A stretch of DNA of 64,000 nucleotides from Janthinobacterium sp. (lineage in GTDB: Bacteria; Pseudomonadota; Gammaproteobacteria; Burkholderiales; Burkholderiaceae_D), in assembly GCF_009923995.1 (NCBI RefSeq), contig NZ_RFSK01000006.1, forward strand, positions 1 through 64,000, written 5' to 3'. Under the pieces are notes generated by a model. The model saw nothing but the letters and a program-made list of their open reading frames with translations, had not been told where the DNA came from and did not search any database. Below, piece after piece: positions 7,816 through 15,938 of the stretch (position 1 is its first letter; each line of letters opens with the position of its first letter). The position numbers and the translations under genes were made by a program.

Positions 7816-8691
7816 ATGGACACCTGCATGAGCAACACCACCTTTGGCCAGCTGCCGGCCGTGACCATCCGTGCCGCCGACGGCGCGCAGGCCACCGTCA
7901 CCCTGTACGGCGGCCACCTGGTGTCGTGGCAGACCAGCGACGGCCAGGAACGCCTGTTCTGCAGCCGCGAATCAAGCCTCGACGGCAGCCGCGCCATCCG
8001 CGGCGGCGTGCCCGTGATCTTCCCCCAGTTCGGCGCGCGCGGCACCGGCATGCGCCACGGCTTTGCCCGCGTGGCGGCGTGGCAGCTGTCCGACAGCGGG
8101 CACGAAGATGGCGCCGCCTATGCCCAATTCACCCTGACGCAGGCCGACCTGCCCGAGGCGATCGCCGCCGCCTGGCCGTACGCCTTTTCCCTGCGCCTGC
8201 GCGTGGCCGTCAAGGGCGCCGCGCTGGACCTGAGCCTGTCCGTGCACAACACGGGCGAGCAGGCCTTCCCGTTCTCGGCGGCCCTGCACAGCTACTTTGC
8301 GATTGATCAATTGCGCGAAGCGCGCATCGCCGGCCTGCAGCGCGTGCGCTATTCGGACGAGACGCCGCAGGATGCCCTGCAGGCGGAAGAATTCCTGCAA
8401 TTTGACGACAAGCTCGACCGCATTTACTACCAGCTGCCGGGCGCCCTGACCTTGCACGCTGGCCCCGCCACCCTGCGCCTGGAGCAGCAGGGCTTCACGG
8501 ACGCCGTCGTGTGGAACCCCGGCGCGCAGGACGCGGCCGCCCTGCCCGACCTGGCCGGCGACGAGCAGCCGCGCTTCATCTGCATCGAGCCGGCGCTGAT
8601 CCAGCCCGACCTGCTGGCTGCCGGCGCCGCGTGGAACGGGCACCAGCACATTGAGGTCAGACCCGCCGGGTCTGCCCCCACCTCAATTTGA
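7816..8691 (+). CDS. D-hexose-6-phosphate mutarotase, YeaD-like
   Basis: This 291-residue galactose-mutarotase-like enzyme probably interconverts the alpha and beta anomers of hexose 6-phosphates. Family features are LYGGHLVSW near the start, GGVPVIFPQFG, MRHGFAR, the catalytic-type HSYFAI and the C-terminal CIEPAL. It begins directly after the amiC stop, and an alternative Met lies four codons in. The last 14 or so codons (IEVRPAGSAPTSI) are encoded by a copy of the intergenic palindromic repeat, so the natural C-terminus has been rewritten by the element. Confidence 0.85.
   Translation: MDTCMSNTTFGQLPAVTIRAADGAQATVTLYGGHLVSWQTSDGQERLFCSRESSLDGSRAIRGGVPVIFPQFGARGTGMRHGFARVAAWQLSDSGHEDGAAYAQFTLTQADLPEAIAAAWPYAFSLRLRVAVKGAALDLSLSVHNTGEQAFPFSAALHSYFAIDQLREARIAGLQRVRYSDETPQDALQAEEFLQFDDKLDRIYYQLPGALTLHAGPATLRLEQQGFTDAVVWNPGAQDAAALPDLAGDEQPRFICIEPALIQPDLLAAGAAWNGHQHIEVRPAGSAPTSI
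8651..8686. repeat. Intergenic palindromic element, copy 2, reaching into two genes
   Basis: The outer stem is TTGAGGT/ACCTCAA and the inner stem is CAGACCCG/CGGGTCTG. The copy supplies the last codons and downstream flank of the mutarotase gene and touches the 3' end of the convergent carbonic anhydrase gene. It probably also ends transcription from both sides. Confidence 0.6.
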
Positions 8692-9600
8692 TTCCTTGAT
8701 GATGCGGCCATTCGCCGGCTGAACCGGCCGCGCATTCAACGGGTACAGACGGCTGAACAGCGCCATCTGCGCCGGCGACGCCTGCACCGGCTGCTTCATC
8801 ACCATCCACAGCACGCCTTCGCTGCAGGGCGGCTCCGTCATCGATCCCATGTAGGTGTAGTAGTCGCGCCGCGCCGGCAGCATCTCGGCCGGGTCGAGCA
8901 GGATCGATGGCTGCATGGTCTCGAATTTTTCCAGCGGCAGGTTGTTCCACACGGTCTGGATGGTCGCTTGCGGCGCGCCCCGCTCCAGCAGCAGGGCCAG
9001 CACGGCTAACCGGCCTTCCGCGTCGCGGTGCACCAGGTGCACCACCATCTCGAACGCCTTGCCGTTGATGCGCTCTTCCGACGGGCGGTGGAAATGGAAC
9101 TGCTGCAGCTCGAACATGCGGTTCTGTACCGTGATGTAGTTGCCGCCACTGACGCCCACCTGCACCGTGTGGCCATTGTCGACCACGTTGAACGACGAGG
9201 GATGGTAGTCAAAACTGATCTGCTCGAGCTCCACCTTCATGCCGTCGCGGATGTCGATCGGCGACTGGCGGCTGCCATTGCCGCACTTGGCCCAATCGAC
9301 GTTGATCTTGCTCCAGTTGGCCGGGCCGCTGTCGCCCTCGTACGACCAGTGCGTGCCGCGCGGCACGGGCGGTGGCGGCGGAGGCGCCGCCTTCACCACG
9401 GCGGCGCGCTTGGCGCGGGCGGCGGCGCGGGCCGCCTGGGTGGCGCGCATCTCCGCCAGGCGCGCCGCGATGCGTTCGGACAGGTCGACTTCGGCCGCGT
9501 CTTCCTTCTCGCGCGCCGTGGGCGCGACGGTCACGGGCGCCTTGCCCTTGACGGACTCGGTCAGGGTTTTCATGGCGGCCGCGCGCGCCGACGCCGACAT
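8683..9600 (-). CDS. Alpha-carbonic anhydrase, frame-broken from its signal peptide
   Basis: This is a zinc enzyme for the interconversion of CO2 and bicarbonate, normally periplasmic in Gram-negative bacteria. The alpha-class core starts at about THWSYEGDSGPANWSKI and includes RQSPIDI, the zinc His pair in QQFHFHRPSEE, the third His in VVHLVH, and the end motif TEPPCSEGVLW. An Ala/Arg-rich helical region and a run of seven prolines precede the core. Any start in this frame (Met at 9600 or 9573) lacks a signal peptide, yet a good one lies just upstream in the next frame at 9716. Loss of one base near 9608-9616 explains this. It is either a real disruption, leaving a cytoplasmic or silent enzyme, or a sequencing error. 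All catalytic motifs are intact, so decay, if real, is recent. Confidence 0.75.
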   Translation of the reverse strand: MSASARAAAMKTLTESVKGKAPVTVAPTAREKEDAAEVDLSERIAARLAEMRATQAARAAARAKRAAVVKAAPPPPPPVPRGTHWSYEGDSGPANWSKINVDWAKCGNGSRQSPIDIRDGMKVELEQISFDYHPSSFNVVDNGHTVQVGVSGGNYITVQNRMFELQQFHFHRPSEERINGKAFEMVVHLVHRDAEGRLAVLALLLERGAPQATIQTVWNNLPLEKFETMQPSILLDPAEMLPARRDYYTYMGSMTEPPCSEGVLWMVMKQPVQASPAQMALFSRLYPLNARPVQPANGRIIKESN

Positions 9601-9716
9601 GGGCGCGCCGCCGGTACGGAGGCGGCTGCGGCGGCCGACGCCGGGGCATCTTTGGCGCTGGCCAGGGCCGTCATGGCGGCAAGGCTGCAAGCTAACAGGG
9701 CGCTCAAATGTCGCAT
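9601..9716 (-). pseudogene. Detached signal peptide of the carbonic anhydrase
   Basis: From the ATG at 9716 the reading frame gives MRHLSALLACSLAAMTALA, a typical Sec signal peptide with an Ala-X-Ala type cleavage region, then an Ala-rich stretch ending SVPAARP. It then runs out of frame and stops at 9570. Adding one base in the GC run near 9610 joins it smoothly to GAPMSASARAA of the carbonic anhydrase frame. Confidence 0.65.
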
Positions 9717-9873
9717 GGAAATCCAGAAAGTAAGAATACCCTCTGGTTTACGGCTGGAAAGCAATAAAACTTGAATCAGTACGGGAGGAAAACAGCAACA
9801 GGGAAGGGGAAAACGGCATCCCGGACCCGCTGCGGGCAGTGCCGCAGCGTGTCAGCCCGGGATCAATGCGGCC

Positions 9874-10524
9874 TCAAGCCGATTTGCCGGCCATGCGCTT
9901 GTAGAGTTTCCACACGCCGCCCAGCACCACTGGCACGACGGCGGCGCCGACACCGATCAGCACGATCAAGGTCAGGTGGTCGCGGATCCACGGAATATTG
10001 CCGAAGAAGTAGCCCGCCGTCACCAGGCCCACCACCCACAACAGGGCGCCCGTCACGTTGTACATCTGGAAGCGCGTATGCGTCATGTCGGAAATGCCGG
10101 CAACGAAGGGAGCAAAGGTGCGCACCACCGGCACGAAACGGGCCAGGATGATGGTCTTGCCGCCGTGCTTTTCAAAGAATTCGTGCGTGCGGCGCATGGC
10201 ATCCTTGTTGATCCAGCGGTAATCGTGGGTAAACACCCGCTGCCCGATGGCCTCGCCTATCCAGTAATTGAGCGTATTGCCCGTGACGGCAGCCGTCACC
10301 AGCAGGGCAATCAGCAAGCCCAGGTGCATTTGTCCCGTCGCGCAAAACGCGCCGGCGATAAACAATAAGGTATCTCCAGGAAAGAAAAACAGGACCACGA
10401 GGCCTGTTTCGCAAAAAATAATGGCAAACAGCACCGCATACACGAGGGTGCCGTACTGTTCGATCAAGAGACCCAGCGTCTTGTCGACATGCACGATCAT
10501 GTCGAGGAATTGCACAAAATCCAT
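9874..10524 (-). CDS. DedA-family inner-membrane protein
   Basis: This polytopic inner-membrane protein of 216 residues belongs to the DedA/SNARE-associated family, whose members act in undecaprenyl-phosphate or phospholipid recycling and envelope homeostasis. Visible features are the re-entrant FFPGDTLLF near residue 48, the conserved GNTLNYWIGE, and the signature FVPVVRTFAPFVAG with its essential Arg. The start at 10524 (MDFVQFLDM) has AGGGA upstream and is preferred to an in-frame start 13 codons earlier. The 150 bp between its stop and the carbonic anhydrase leader contain no gene. Substrate is not deducible. Confidence 0.88.
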   Translation of the reverse strand: MDFVQFLDMIVHVDKTLGLLIEQYGTLVYAVLFAIIFCETGLVVLFFFPGDTLLFIAGAFCATGQMHLGLLIALLVTAAVTGNTLNYWIGEAIGQRVFTHDYRWINKDAMRRTHEFFEKHGGKTIILARFVPVVRTFAPFVAGISDMTHTRFQMYNVTGALLWVVGLVTAGYFFGNIPWIRDHLTLIVLIGVGAAVVPVVLGGVWKLYKRMAGKSA

Positions 10525-10771
10525 ATATTTTTCCCTAAAGGTAGCGGCGGAATCATACACCACCGGACCAGCGCAACGGCAGTCCCCGGCGCGATATTTC
10601 GTGATTAATTCGGCAGCGCCCTTGGCGGGGTGGCATTTTAAGGAAAGGTTAAGGAAAAGCCGCGCCCCGTCCCTTGAGCAAAATTAATATAGGCAATGTT
10701 TTTCCAGCGAAACATTGCCTTTCCGGTATACACTTTCTGACCGGCGCAACCCGCGCCGCCCTGGAGAAACC

Positions 10772-11713
10772 ATGTATCTGCACCCACTGAGCGGCCTGAC
10801 CCTGGCCACCGCCCTGGGCCTTGCCCAGCTGCCTGCCCTCGCGGCGCCCGTCCAGATCAAGGCGCCCGCCGAACTGCCCGCCCGGGCCACCATCGCCGAC
10901 GCGGTGAAGGCATCGAAGCCGTCGGACTGGCGCCCGTTGGACCCGGAAAATACCCTGTACCTGGAGATTCCCGCCGGCCGGGTGGTGCTGGAACTGGCGC
11001 CCGACTTCGCGCCAAAACATGTGGCCAACATCAAGGCCCTGGTGGCGGAACAGTATTACGATGGCCTGGCCATCACGCGCGCGCAGGACAACTGGGTGGT
11101 GCAGTGGGGCGATCCGGACGAGAAAAATCCAAAATCCATCCAGCATGCGCAGCGCACCCTGCCCGGCGAATTCACCGTACCGTTGAAAGGCATCAAGAAC
11201 TTCACCCGCCTGCCGGACGGCGATGGCTATGCGCCGCAAGTGGGTCATTCGAACGGTTTTCCATCCGCACGCGACCCGAAAAGCGGCACGGCCTGGCTGA
11301 CGCATTGCTACGCCACGCTGGGCGTGGGGCGCGACAATGCCAGCGACAGCGGCGGCGGCACGGAACTGTATGTCGTCATCGGCCAGTCGCCGCGCCACCT
11401 GGACCGCGACATCACCGTCGTCGGCAGGGTCGTTGCCGGCATGCCCCTGCTGTCGACCCTGCCGCGCGGCACGGCGCCCATGGGCTTCTATGACAGCCCG
11501 GACAAGAACGTGCCGATCAAGGCCATCCGCCTGGCCGCCAGCGTGCCTCTGGCACAGCGCGCCAACCTGGAAGTGATGCGCACCGACAGCGCCGCCTACC
11601 AGGCCGTGCTGGAAGCCCAGCGCCACCGGGGCGGCCCGTGGAGCAAGGTCACGGCCGGCCACATCGACGTGTGCAATGCGCCGATCCCGGTGCGGGAAGT
11701 GGGGAGTAAATAA
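10772..11713 (+). CDS. Secreted cyclophilin-type peptidyl-prolyl isomerase
   Basis: This periplasmic peptidyl-prolyl cis-trans isomerase has 313 residues. A signal peptide ([16 protein letters not shown], cleaved near ALAAP) is followed by a spacer, then the cyclophilin fold: [40 protein letters not shown], and [20 protein letters not shown]. The start at 10772 has GGAGA six bases upstream; the in-frame upstream Met at 10715 lacks one. The gene stands alone, divergent from dedA. Confidence 0.88.
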   Translation: MYLHPLSGLTLATALGLAQLPALAAPVQIKAPAELPARATIADAVKASKPSDWRPLDPENTLYLEIPAGRVVLELAPDFAPKHVANIKALVAEQYYDGLAITRAQDNWVVQWGDPDEKNPKSIQHAQRTLPGEFTVPLKGIKNFTRLPDGDGYAPQVGHSNGFPSARDPKSGTAWLTHCYATLGVGRDNASDSGGGTELYVVIGQSPRHLDRDITVVGRVVAGMPLLSTLPRGTAPMGFYDSPDKNVPIKAIRLAASVPLAQRANLEVMRTDSAAYQAVLEAQRHRGGPWSKVTAGHIDVCNAPIPVREVGSK

Positions 11714-11724
11714 AGACGAAGGCT

Positions 11725-11826
11725 GGGGTCAGCCCCCCGGATACGTTGGCGCTAAATTTTGCGTTAGCGGTGTTGCGGGGCTGGCCCCAAGTGCGCTGGC
11801 GTTGACGGCGTTGCGGGTCTGACCCC
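11725..11826. repeat. Intergenic palindromic element, copy 3 (long composite)
   Basis: The element opens with GGGGTCAGCCCCCC, contains two related internal segments around GGCGCT and GCGCTGGCGTTGACG, and closes with GGGTCTGACCCC. It fills the gap between the cyclophilin stop and mutL, ending 14 bp before the mutL ATG, so it must lie in or next to the mutL leader. Confidence 0.6.
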
Positions 11827-11840
11827 GGTATAATTGGGGG

Positions 11841-13748
11841 ATGAACGCTCCCATCACGCCCCACCGCCCGATCCAGGCCCTGCCTGACCAGTTGATTTCG
11901 CAAATCGCCGCCGGCGAGGTGGTCGAGCGGCCATCGGCCGTCGTCAAGGAATTGCTGGAAAACGCGCTCGACTCGGGCGCCACGCAGATCACCGTGCGGC
12001 TGGAAGAAGGGGGCGTGAAACGCATCGCCATCACCGACAACGGACGCGGCATTGATAAAGATCAGCTGCCGCTGGCCCTGGCGCGCCACGCCACGTCGAA
12101 GATCGCCTCCTTGAGCGACCTGGAAAACGTGGGCACCCTGGGCTTTCGCGGCGAAGCGCTGGCGTCCATCGCTTCCGTGGCCGCCGTCACGCTGACCTCG
12201 CGCACGGCCGACGCGGCCCATGCATGGGAAATCGTCGGCTCGCACAACGGCAGCGTCTCGCCCTCGTCGGGCGCGCACGGCACCACGGTGGACGTGCAAG
12301 ACCTGTATTTCAATACGCCCGCGCGGCGCAAGTTCTTAAAATCCGAGCAGACGGAATACGGCCACTGCGCCGAAGTCGTGCGCCGCATCGCGCTGGCGCG
12401 GCCGGACGTATCGTTCTCGCTGTCGCACAACGGCCGCACCATCGACCAGTGGAATATCAGCGAACTGGCCCGGCGCAGCGCGCACATCCTCGGCAACGAC
12501 TTCGCCGAAGCGCGCCTGGCGCTGGACGAATCGGCCGGCACCCTGCGCCTGCACGGCTTCGCCGGCCTGCCGACGGCCTCCAAGGCGCGCGCGGACGGCC
12601 AGTTCTTTTATGTCAACGGGCGCTTCGTGCGCGATAAATTGCTGGTGCACGCCGTGCGCATGGCCTACCAGGACGTGCTGCACGGCGACCGTTTTCCCTC
12701 CTACGTGCTGGCGCTCGACCTCGACCCGGCGCTGGTGGACGTCAACGTGCACCCGTCGAAGATCGAAGTGCGCTTCCGCGACAGCCGCTCCGTGCACCAG
12801 TTCGTCTTCCACGCCGTGCAGCGCGCGCTGGCGCAGACGTCGGCCACGGCATTCGGCAGCGTGCCGGCACCGTTGCCGGCCGCTTCCACCCTGGGCGGCG
12901 GCGATACCGGCGCGGCGAGCGGCGGCCCCGGCATCTGGCGCCGGGAACAGACGCAGACCTCGTTCGGCGCGCAGTTTACAAATACCTTCGCCCCGGCCAC
13001 GCCCGGTGCGCAGCGCCCCTTCTTTGCCGACGTGCCGGGTGTAGCGCAGGACACGGCCGCGTATGGCGCCCTGTTCGGCGGCAGCGGCGCATCCTCGCCG
13101 ATCACGCAGGTCGAGCCCTACATCGCCTCGCCCGAAGCCATGGCGCGCGAAGAATACCCGCTGGGCTTTGCCCTGGCCCAGCTGCATGGCATCTACATCC
13201 TGGCGCAGAACACCAAGGGCCTGGTGCTGGTCGACATGCACGCCGCGCACGAGCGCATCCTGTACGAACAGCTGAAGAACGCGCTGCAGGCACAGGTCTC
13301 GGGCCAGGACATGCAGGTGCAGTCGCTGCTGATCCCCGTGACCTTCTACGCGGACGCCATCGAAGTGTCGACGGCGAATGAAAACCAGGACACATTAAAG
13401 GCGCTGGGCTTCGACATCGCCGCCCTGTCGCCCACCACCCTGGCCGTGCGCAGCGTACCGACCCTGCTGAAGAACGCGGATGCGCAGACCCTGGCGCGCG
13501 ACGTGCTGCGCGACGTGCGCGAATACGGCGGCTCGCGCGTGCTCATCGAGCGCCAGAACGAATTGCTGGGCACCCTGGCCTGCCACACGGCCGTGCGCGC
13601 CAACCGCATCCTGTCGGTGCAGGAAATGAACGCCCTGCTGCGCCAGATGGAAAGCACGGAGCGCGCCGACCAGTGCAACCATGGCCGGCCGACCTGGGTG
13701 CAGGTGGAAATCAACGCGCTGGACAAGCTGTTCCTGCGCGGCCAATAA
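11841..13748 (+). CDS. mutL: DNA mismatch repair protein MutL
   Basis: MutL is the mismatch-repair mediator, 635 residues. The N-terminal GHKL ATPase shows EVVERPSAVVKELLENALD, DNGRGI and GFRGEALASIASV, then the transducer domain with FFYVNGRFVRDKLL and NVHPSKIEVRF. A low-complexity linker at about residues 330-430 leads to the C-terminal dimerisation domain. The stretch DMHAAHERILYE at about residue 465 fits the D-x-HA-x2-E-x4-E metal-binding motif of MutL proteins with intrinsic nicking activity, which E. coli MutL lacks. The leader carries a palindromic repeat. miaA follows 78 bp downstream. Confidence 0.95.
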   Translation: MNAPITPHRPIQALPDQLISQIAAGEVVERPSAVVKELLENALDSGATQITVRLEEGGVKRIAITDNGRGIDKDQLPLALARHATSKIASLSDLENVGTLGFRGEALASIASVAAVTLTSRTADAAHAWEIVGSHNGSVSPSSGAHGTTVDVQDLYFNTPARRKFLKSEQTEYGHCAEVVRRIALARPDVSFSLSHNGRTIDQWNISELARRSAHILGNDFAEARLALDESAGTLRLHGFAGLPTASKARADGQFFYVNGRFVRDKLLVHAVRMAYQDVLHGDRFPSYVLALDLDPALVDVNVHPSKIEVRFRDSRSVHQFVFHAVQRALAQTSATAFGSVPAPLPAASTLGGGDTGAASGGPGIWRREQTQTSFGAQFTNTFAPATPGAQRPFFADVPGVAQDTAAYGALFGGSGASSPITQVEPYIASPEAMAREEYPLGFALAQLHGIYILAQNTKGLVLVDMHAAHERILYEQLKNALQAQVSGQDMQVQSLLIPVTFYADAIEVSTANENQDTLKALGFDIAALSPTTLAVRSVPTLLKNADAQTLARDVLRDVREYGGSRVLIERQNELLGTLACHTAVRANRILSVQEMNALLRQMESTERADQCNHGRPTWVQVEINALDKLFLRGQ

Positions 13749-13752
13749 AATT

Positions 13753-13783
13753 CCGGGGTCAGACCCGACGGGTCTGACCCCGG
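13753..13783. repeat. Intergenic palindromic element, copy 4 (near-perfect minimal unit)
   Basis: CCGGGGTCAGACCCG at 13753-13767 is mirrored exactly by CGGGTCTGACCCCGG at 13769-13783 around one A. This is the cleanest copy and defines the unit. It sits between mutL and miaA, 4 bp after the mutL stop, and has no T-run. Confidence 0.75.
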
Positions 13784-13826
13784 CCTTTGCCTTGGGACCC
13801 CCATCGCAAGTACATCAAAAAGTATC

Positions 13827-14774
13827 ATGAAAAACAGCCCACACCTCCCCCTGGCCGTCGCCATCATGGGCCCCACGGCCAGCGGCAAGACGGCCAGCGC
13901 GCTGGCCATCGCGCAAGCCATTCCGTCCGAGATCATCTCCGTCGATTCCGCCCTCGTCTACCGCGGCATGGATATCGGCACGGCCAAGCCGTCGAAGGAA
14001 GAACTGGCAGCCGTGCCGCATCACCTGATCGACATCATCGATCCGCTGGACGCGTATTCGGTGGCGCAGTTCCGCAACGATACCCTGCGCCTGGTGGCGG
14101 AGATTGCCGCGCGCGGCAAGCTGCCGCTGCTCGTCGGCGGCACCATGCTGTACTTCAAGGGGCTGGCCGATGGCCTCGACGACTTGCCCGGCGCCGATCC
14201 CGTGCTGCGCGCCCGGCTGGAAGAAGACGCGGCTGCCATCGGCTGGCCCGCCATGCATGCGCGCCTGGCCGAGCAGGACCCCGTCACGGCGGCGCGCCTG
14301 GCGCCCGCCGATGCGCAGCGCATCGGCCGCGCGCTGGAAATCATCGCCCTGTCCGGCCAGCCCATGTCGGCCCTGCTGGAGCGGCGTGAAAAGACCGTGC
14401 TGCCGTTCCAGCTGCAATCGTTCGCGCTGGAGCCATCGGACCGCGCCGTGCTGCACGCGCGCATCGCCACGCGCTTCGACCTCATGCTGAAGGACGACGC
14501 CCTGCTCGACGAAGTGGAGCAGCTGCGCCGCCGCGGCGACCTGCATCCGGGCTTGCCCTCGATGCGCTGCGTGGGCTACCGCCAGGCCTGGGAATATCTC
14601 GATGGGCGCATCGACCGCGCCACCTTGCGCGAGACGGGCATCATCGCCACGCGCCAGCTGGCCAAGCGCCAGCTGACCTGGTTACGCTCCATGCCGGAGC
14701 GCATCGTCATCGATTGCCTGGGACCCGATCCGGCCGCGGCCATGCTGGCGCAAATCGTCCCTTTGCTGACATAA
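13827..14774 (+). CDS. miaA: tRNA dimethylallyltransferase MiaA
   Basis: MiaA transfers a dimethylallyl group to A37 of tRNAs that read codons beginning with U, the step before MiaB (encoded at 37.6 kb). The P-loop GPTASGKT lies at about residues 11-18, followed by [44 protein letters not shown] and the zinc-finger-type region [15 protein letters not shown]. The product is 315 residues, a normal length. The last 89 bp of the gene are repeated 137 bp downstream as an orphan copy with a different C-terminal sequence. Confidence 0.95.
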   Translation: MKNSPHLPLAVAIMGPTASGKTASALAIAQAIPSEIISVDSALVYRGMDIGTAKPSKEELAAVPHHLIDIIDPLDAYSVAQFRNDTLRLVAEIAARGKLPLLVGGTMLYFKGLADGLDDLPGADPVLRARLEEDAAAIGWPAMHARLAEQDPVTAARLAPADAQRIGRALEIIALSGQPMSALLERREKTVLPFQLQSFALEPSDRAVLHARIATRFDLMLKDDALLDEVEQLRRRGDLHPGLPSMRCVGYRQAWEYLDGRIDRATLRETGIIATRQLAKRQLTWLRSMPERIVIDCLGPDPAAAMLAQIVPLLT

Positions 14775-14819
14775 GCGTCGCCACGCAACAGCCGGCCAGG
14801 CGCTAGGCGCGACTTAGGC

Positions 14820-14923
14820 TACGCTCCATGCCGGAACGCATCGTCATCGATTGCCTGGGACCCGATCCGGCCAGCACCATGCTGGCGCAAATCCAGCCCC
14901 TGCTGACACCGTTACAAAAATAA
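14820..14923 (+). pseudogene. Orphan second copy of the miaA 3' end
   Basis: Bases 14820-14908 align without gaps to 14683-14771, the end of miaA, with about ten mismatches. The copy reads [14 protein letters not shown], then a variant end with ASTM, QIQPLL and a TPLQK tail before a TAA at 14923. It is an alternative but intact MiaA C-terminus without the rest of the gene. It looks like the tail of a displaced miaA allele rather than a simple tandem copy. Confidence 0.8.
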
Positions 14924-14973
14924 TCATGCCTGCGCTGGCACGCAAAAAATCCGCACATTTTTTTGCGCCGGCA

Positions 14974-15002
14974 TTGACAAGGAAATGGGAAGACTGGATA
15001 AT
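14974..15002 (+). promoter_or_regulatory. Sigma-70 promoter of the tRNA-Met pair
   Basis: A consensus -35 box TTGACA (14974-14979), a 17-bp spacer and the -10 box GATAAT (14997-15002) lie 12 bp before the first tRNA. The fit is strong, as expected for stable RNA genes. Confidence 0.75.
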
Positions 15003-15014
15003 GCTCGGCTGTTG

Positions 15015-15091
15015 GGTGATATAGCTCAGTTGGTTAGAGCACAGCATTCATAATGCTGGGGTCGGTGGTTCAAGTCCACCTATCACCACCA
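15015..15091 (+). tRNA. tRNA-Met (CAT), copy 1
   Basis: A 77-nt cloverleaf with the CCA end encoded. The acceptor stem is GGTGATA/TATCACC, the D arm GCTCAGTTGGTTAGAGC, the anticodon stem CAGCA/TGCTG with loop TTCATAA and anticodon CAT at 15049-15051, and the T arm GGTGGTTCAAGTCCACC. The sequence resembles elongator tRNA-Met rather than initiator. A tRNA-Ile2 read by lysidine is less likely. Confidence 0.93.
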
Positions 15092-15151
15092 AAGAACATC
15101 GATCAGGTTTTTCCCTGGTCAAAACGAGCATCCGGTCTGACCGGTCTGTCT

Positions 15152-15228
15152 GGTGATATAGCTCAGTTGGTTAGAGCACAGCATTCATAATGCTGGGGTC
15201 GGTGGTTCAAGTCCACCTATCACCACCA
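15152..15228 (+). tRNA. tRNA-Met (CAT), copy 2
   Basis: This copy is identical to the one 60 bp upstream across all 77 nt, including encoded CCA, with the anticodon at 15186-15188. No promoter-like sequence is seen in the spacer, so both are probably one transcript ending at the hairpin starting at 15248. Confidence 0.93.
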
Positions 15229-15247
15229 AGAATCTGCAGTATTGATG

Positions 15248-15284
15248 AACCCGCCCCTGCCTCGCGCAGCGGCGGGTTTTTTCA
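15248..15284 (+). terminator. Rho-independent terminator of the tRNA operon
   Basis: AACCCGCC at 15248-15255 pairs with GGCGGGTT at 15271-15278 and is followed by a T-run. It lies 19 bp after the second tRNA. Confidence 0.8.
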
Positions 15285-15374
15285 TTTCCGGTCGCGCCAT
15301 GTTGCGGCCTGGATGCAACACCTGCACGCGCCCCCTGCATGCGGGGATTGTGGCAAATGGCGGCTGGCGCTTAC

Positions 15375-15393
15375 AATGAGAATAATTCTCATT
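15375..15393. promoter_or_regulatory. Fur box upstream of fecI-like gene
   Basis: AATGAGAATAATTCTCATT is a perfect 19-bp palindrome matching the hexamer array bound by the ferric uptake regulator. It ends 17 bp before the sigma-factor ATG, overlapping the likely promoter, so iron-replete Fur should repress the downstream genes. Confidence 0.85.
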
Positions 15394-15410
15394 TATATTA
15401 TTCATCGCCC

Positions 15411-15938
15411 ATGTCCACCATCCAGCCCAGCCTGCAGCAGCAAGTGCAGTCGCTCTACAGCGATCATCACGGCTGGCTGGTGGGCTGGCTGCGTAAAAAA
15501 CTCAGCTGCCCGCATGGCGCGGCCGACGTGGCGCAAGACACGTTTGTGCGCATCATCGCCTCGCGCGACGCCCTGTTCGGCATGCGCGAACCGCGCGCCT
15601 ACCTGTCGACGACGGCCAAGCGCCTGCTGCTCGACCGCGCACGCCGGCAAATGCTGGAACGCGCCTACCTGGCAGAACTGGCCCTGCTGGCCGACAGCCT
15701 GCCCGGCGCGCCCTCGCCGGATGAAGTCCTGATGGCCGTGCAGGCGCTCGAACAGATTGCCGGCGCGCTGGCCAGCCTGTCGGCCAGGGCGCGCGACGCC
15801 TTTTTGCTGCATTACCTGGAAGAGCTGCCGCAGGCCGCCGTTGCCGCGCAACTGAACGTCTCCACGCGCATGGTGCAGAAATACCTGGTGCAAGCCTTGC
15901 TGGCGTGCCGCCACGCCTGTCCCGGCATGGCGGCATGA
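15411..15938 (+). CDS. fecI: FecI-like ECF sigma factor
   Basis: This 175-residue extracytoplasmic-function sigma factor probably directs RNA polymerase to the iron-uptake receptor gene. Region 2 shows HGAADVAQDTFVRIIASRDA and REPRAYLSTTAKRLLLDRARR; region 4 shows LPQAAVAAQLNVSTRMVQKYL. The ATG at 15411 is chosen over an in-frame upstream start because the Fur box lies between them. The stop overlaps the fecR start as ATGA, so translation is coupled. It is controlled by Fur through the palindrome at 15375. Confidence 0.9.
   Translation: MSTIQPSLQQQVQSLYSDHHGWLVGWLRKKLSCPHGAADVAQDTFVRIIASRDALFGMREPRAYLSTTAKRLLLDRARRQMLERAYLAELALLADSLPGAPSPDEVLMAVQALEQIAGALASLSARARDAFLLHYLEELPQAAVAAQLNVSTRMVQKYLVQALLACRHACPGMAA

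Noticed and set aside
14941-14967. CGCAAAAAA/TTTTTTGCG stem before the tRNA promoter as a terminator
   Set aside because: The arms are mostly A/T, so the hairpin would be weak; not called as a feature.
14974-15228. Phage or integrative element attachment at the tRNA-Met pair
   Set aside because: No integrase gene or direct repeat of a tRNA end beyond the complete second copy; only the orphan miaA tail hints at recombination.
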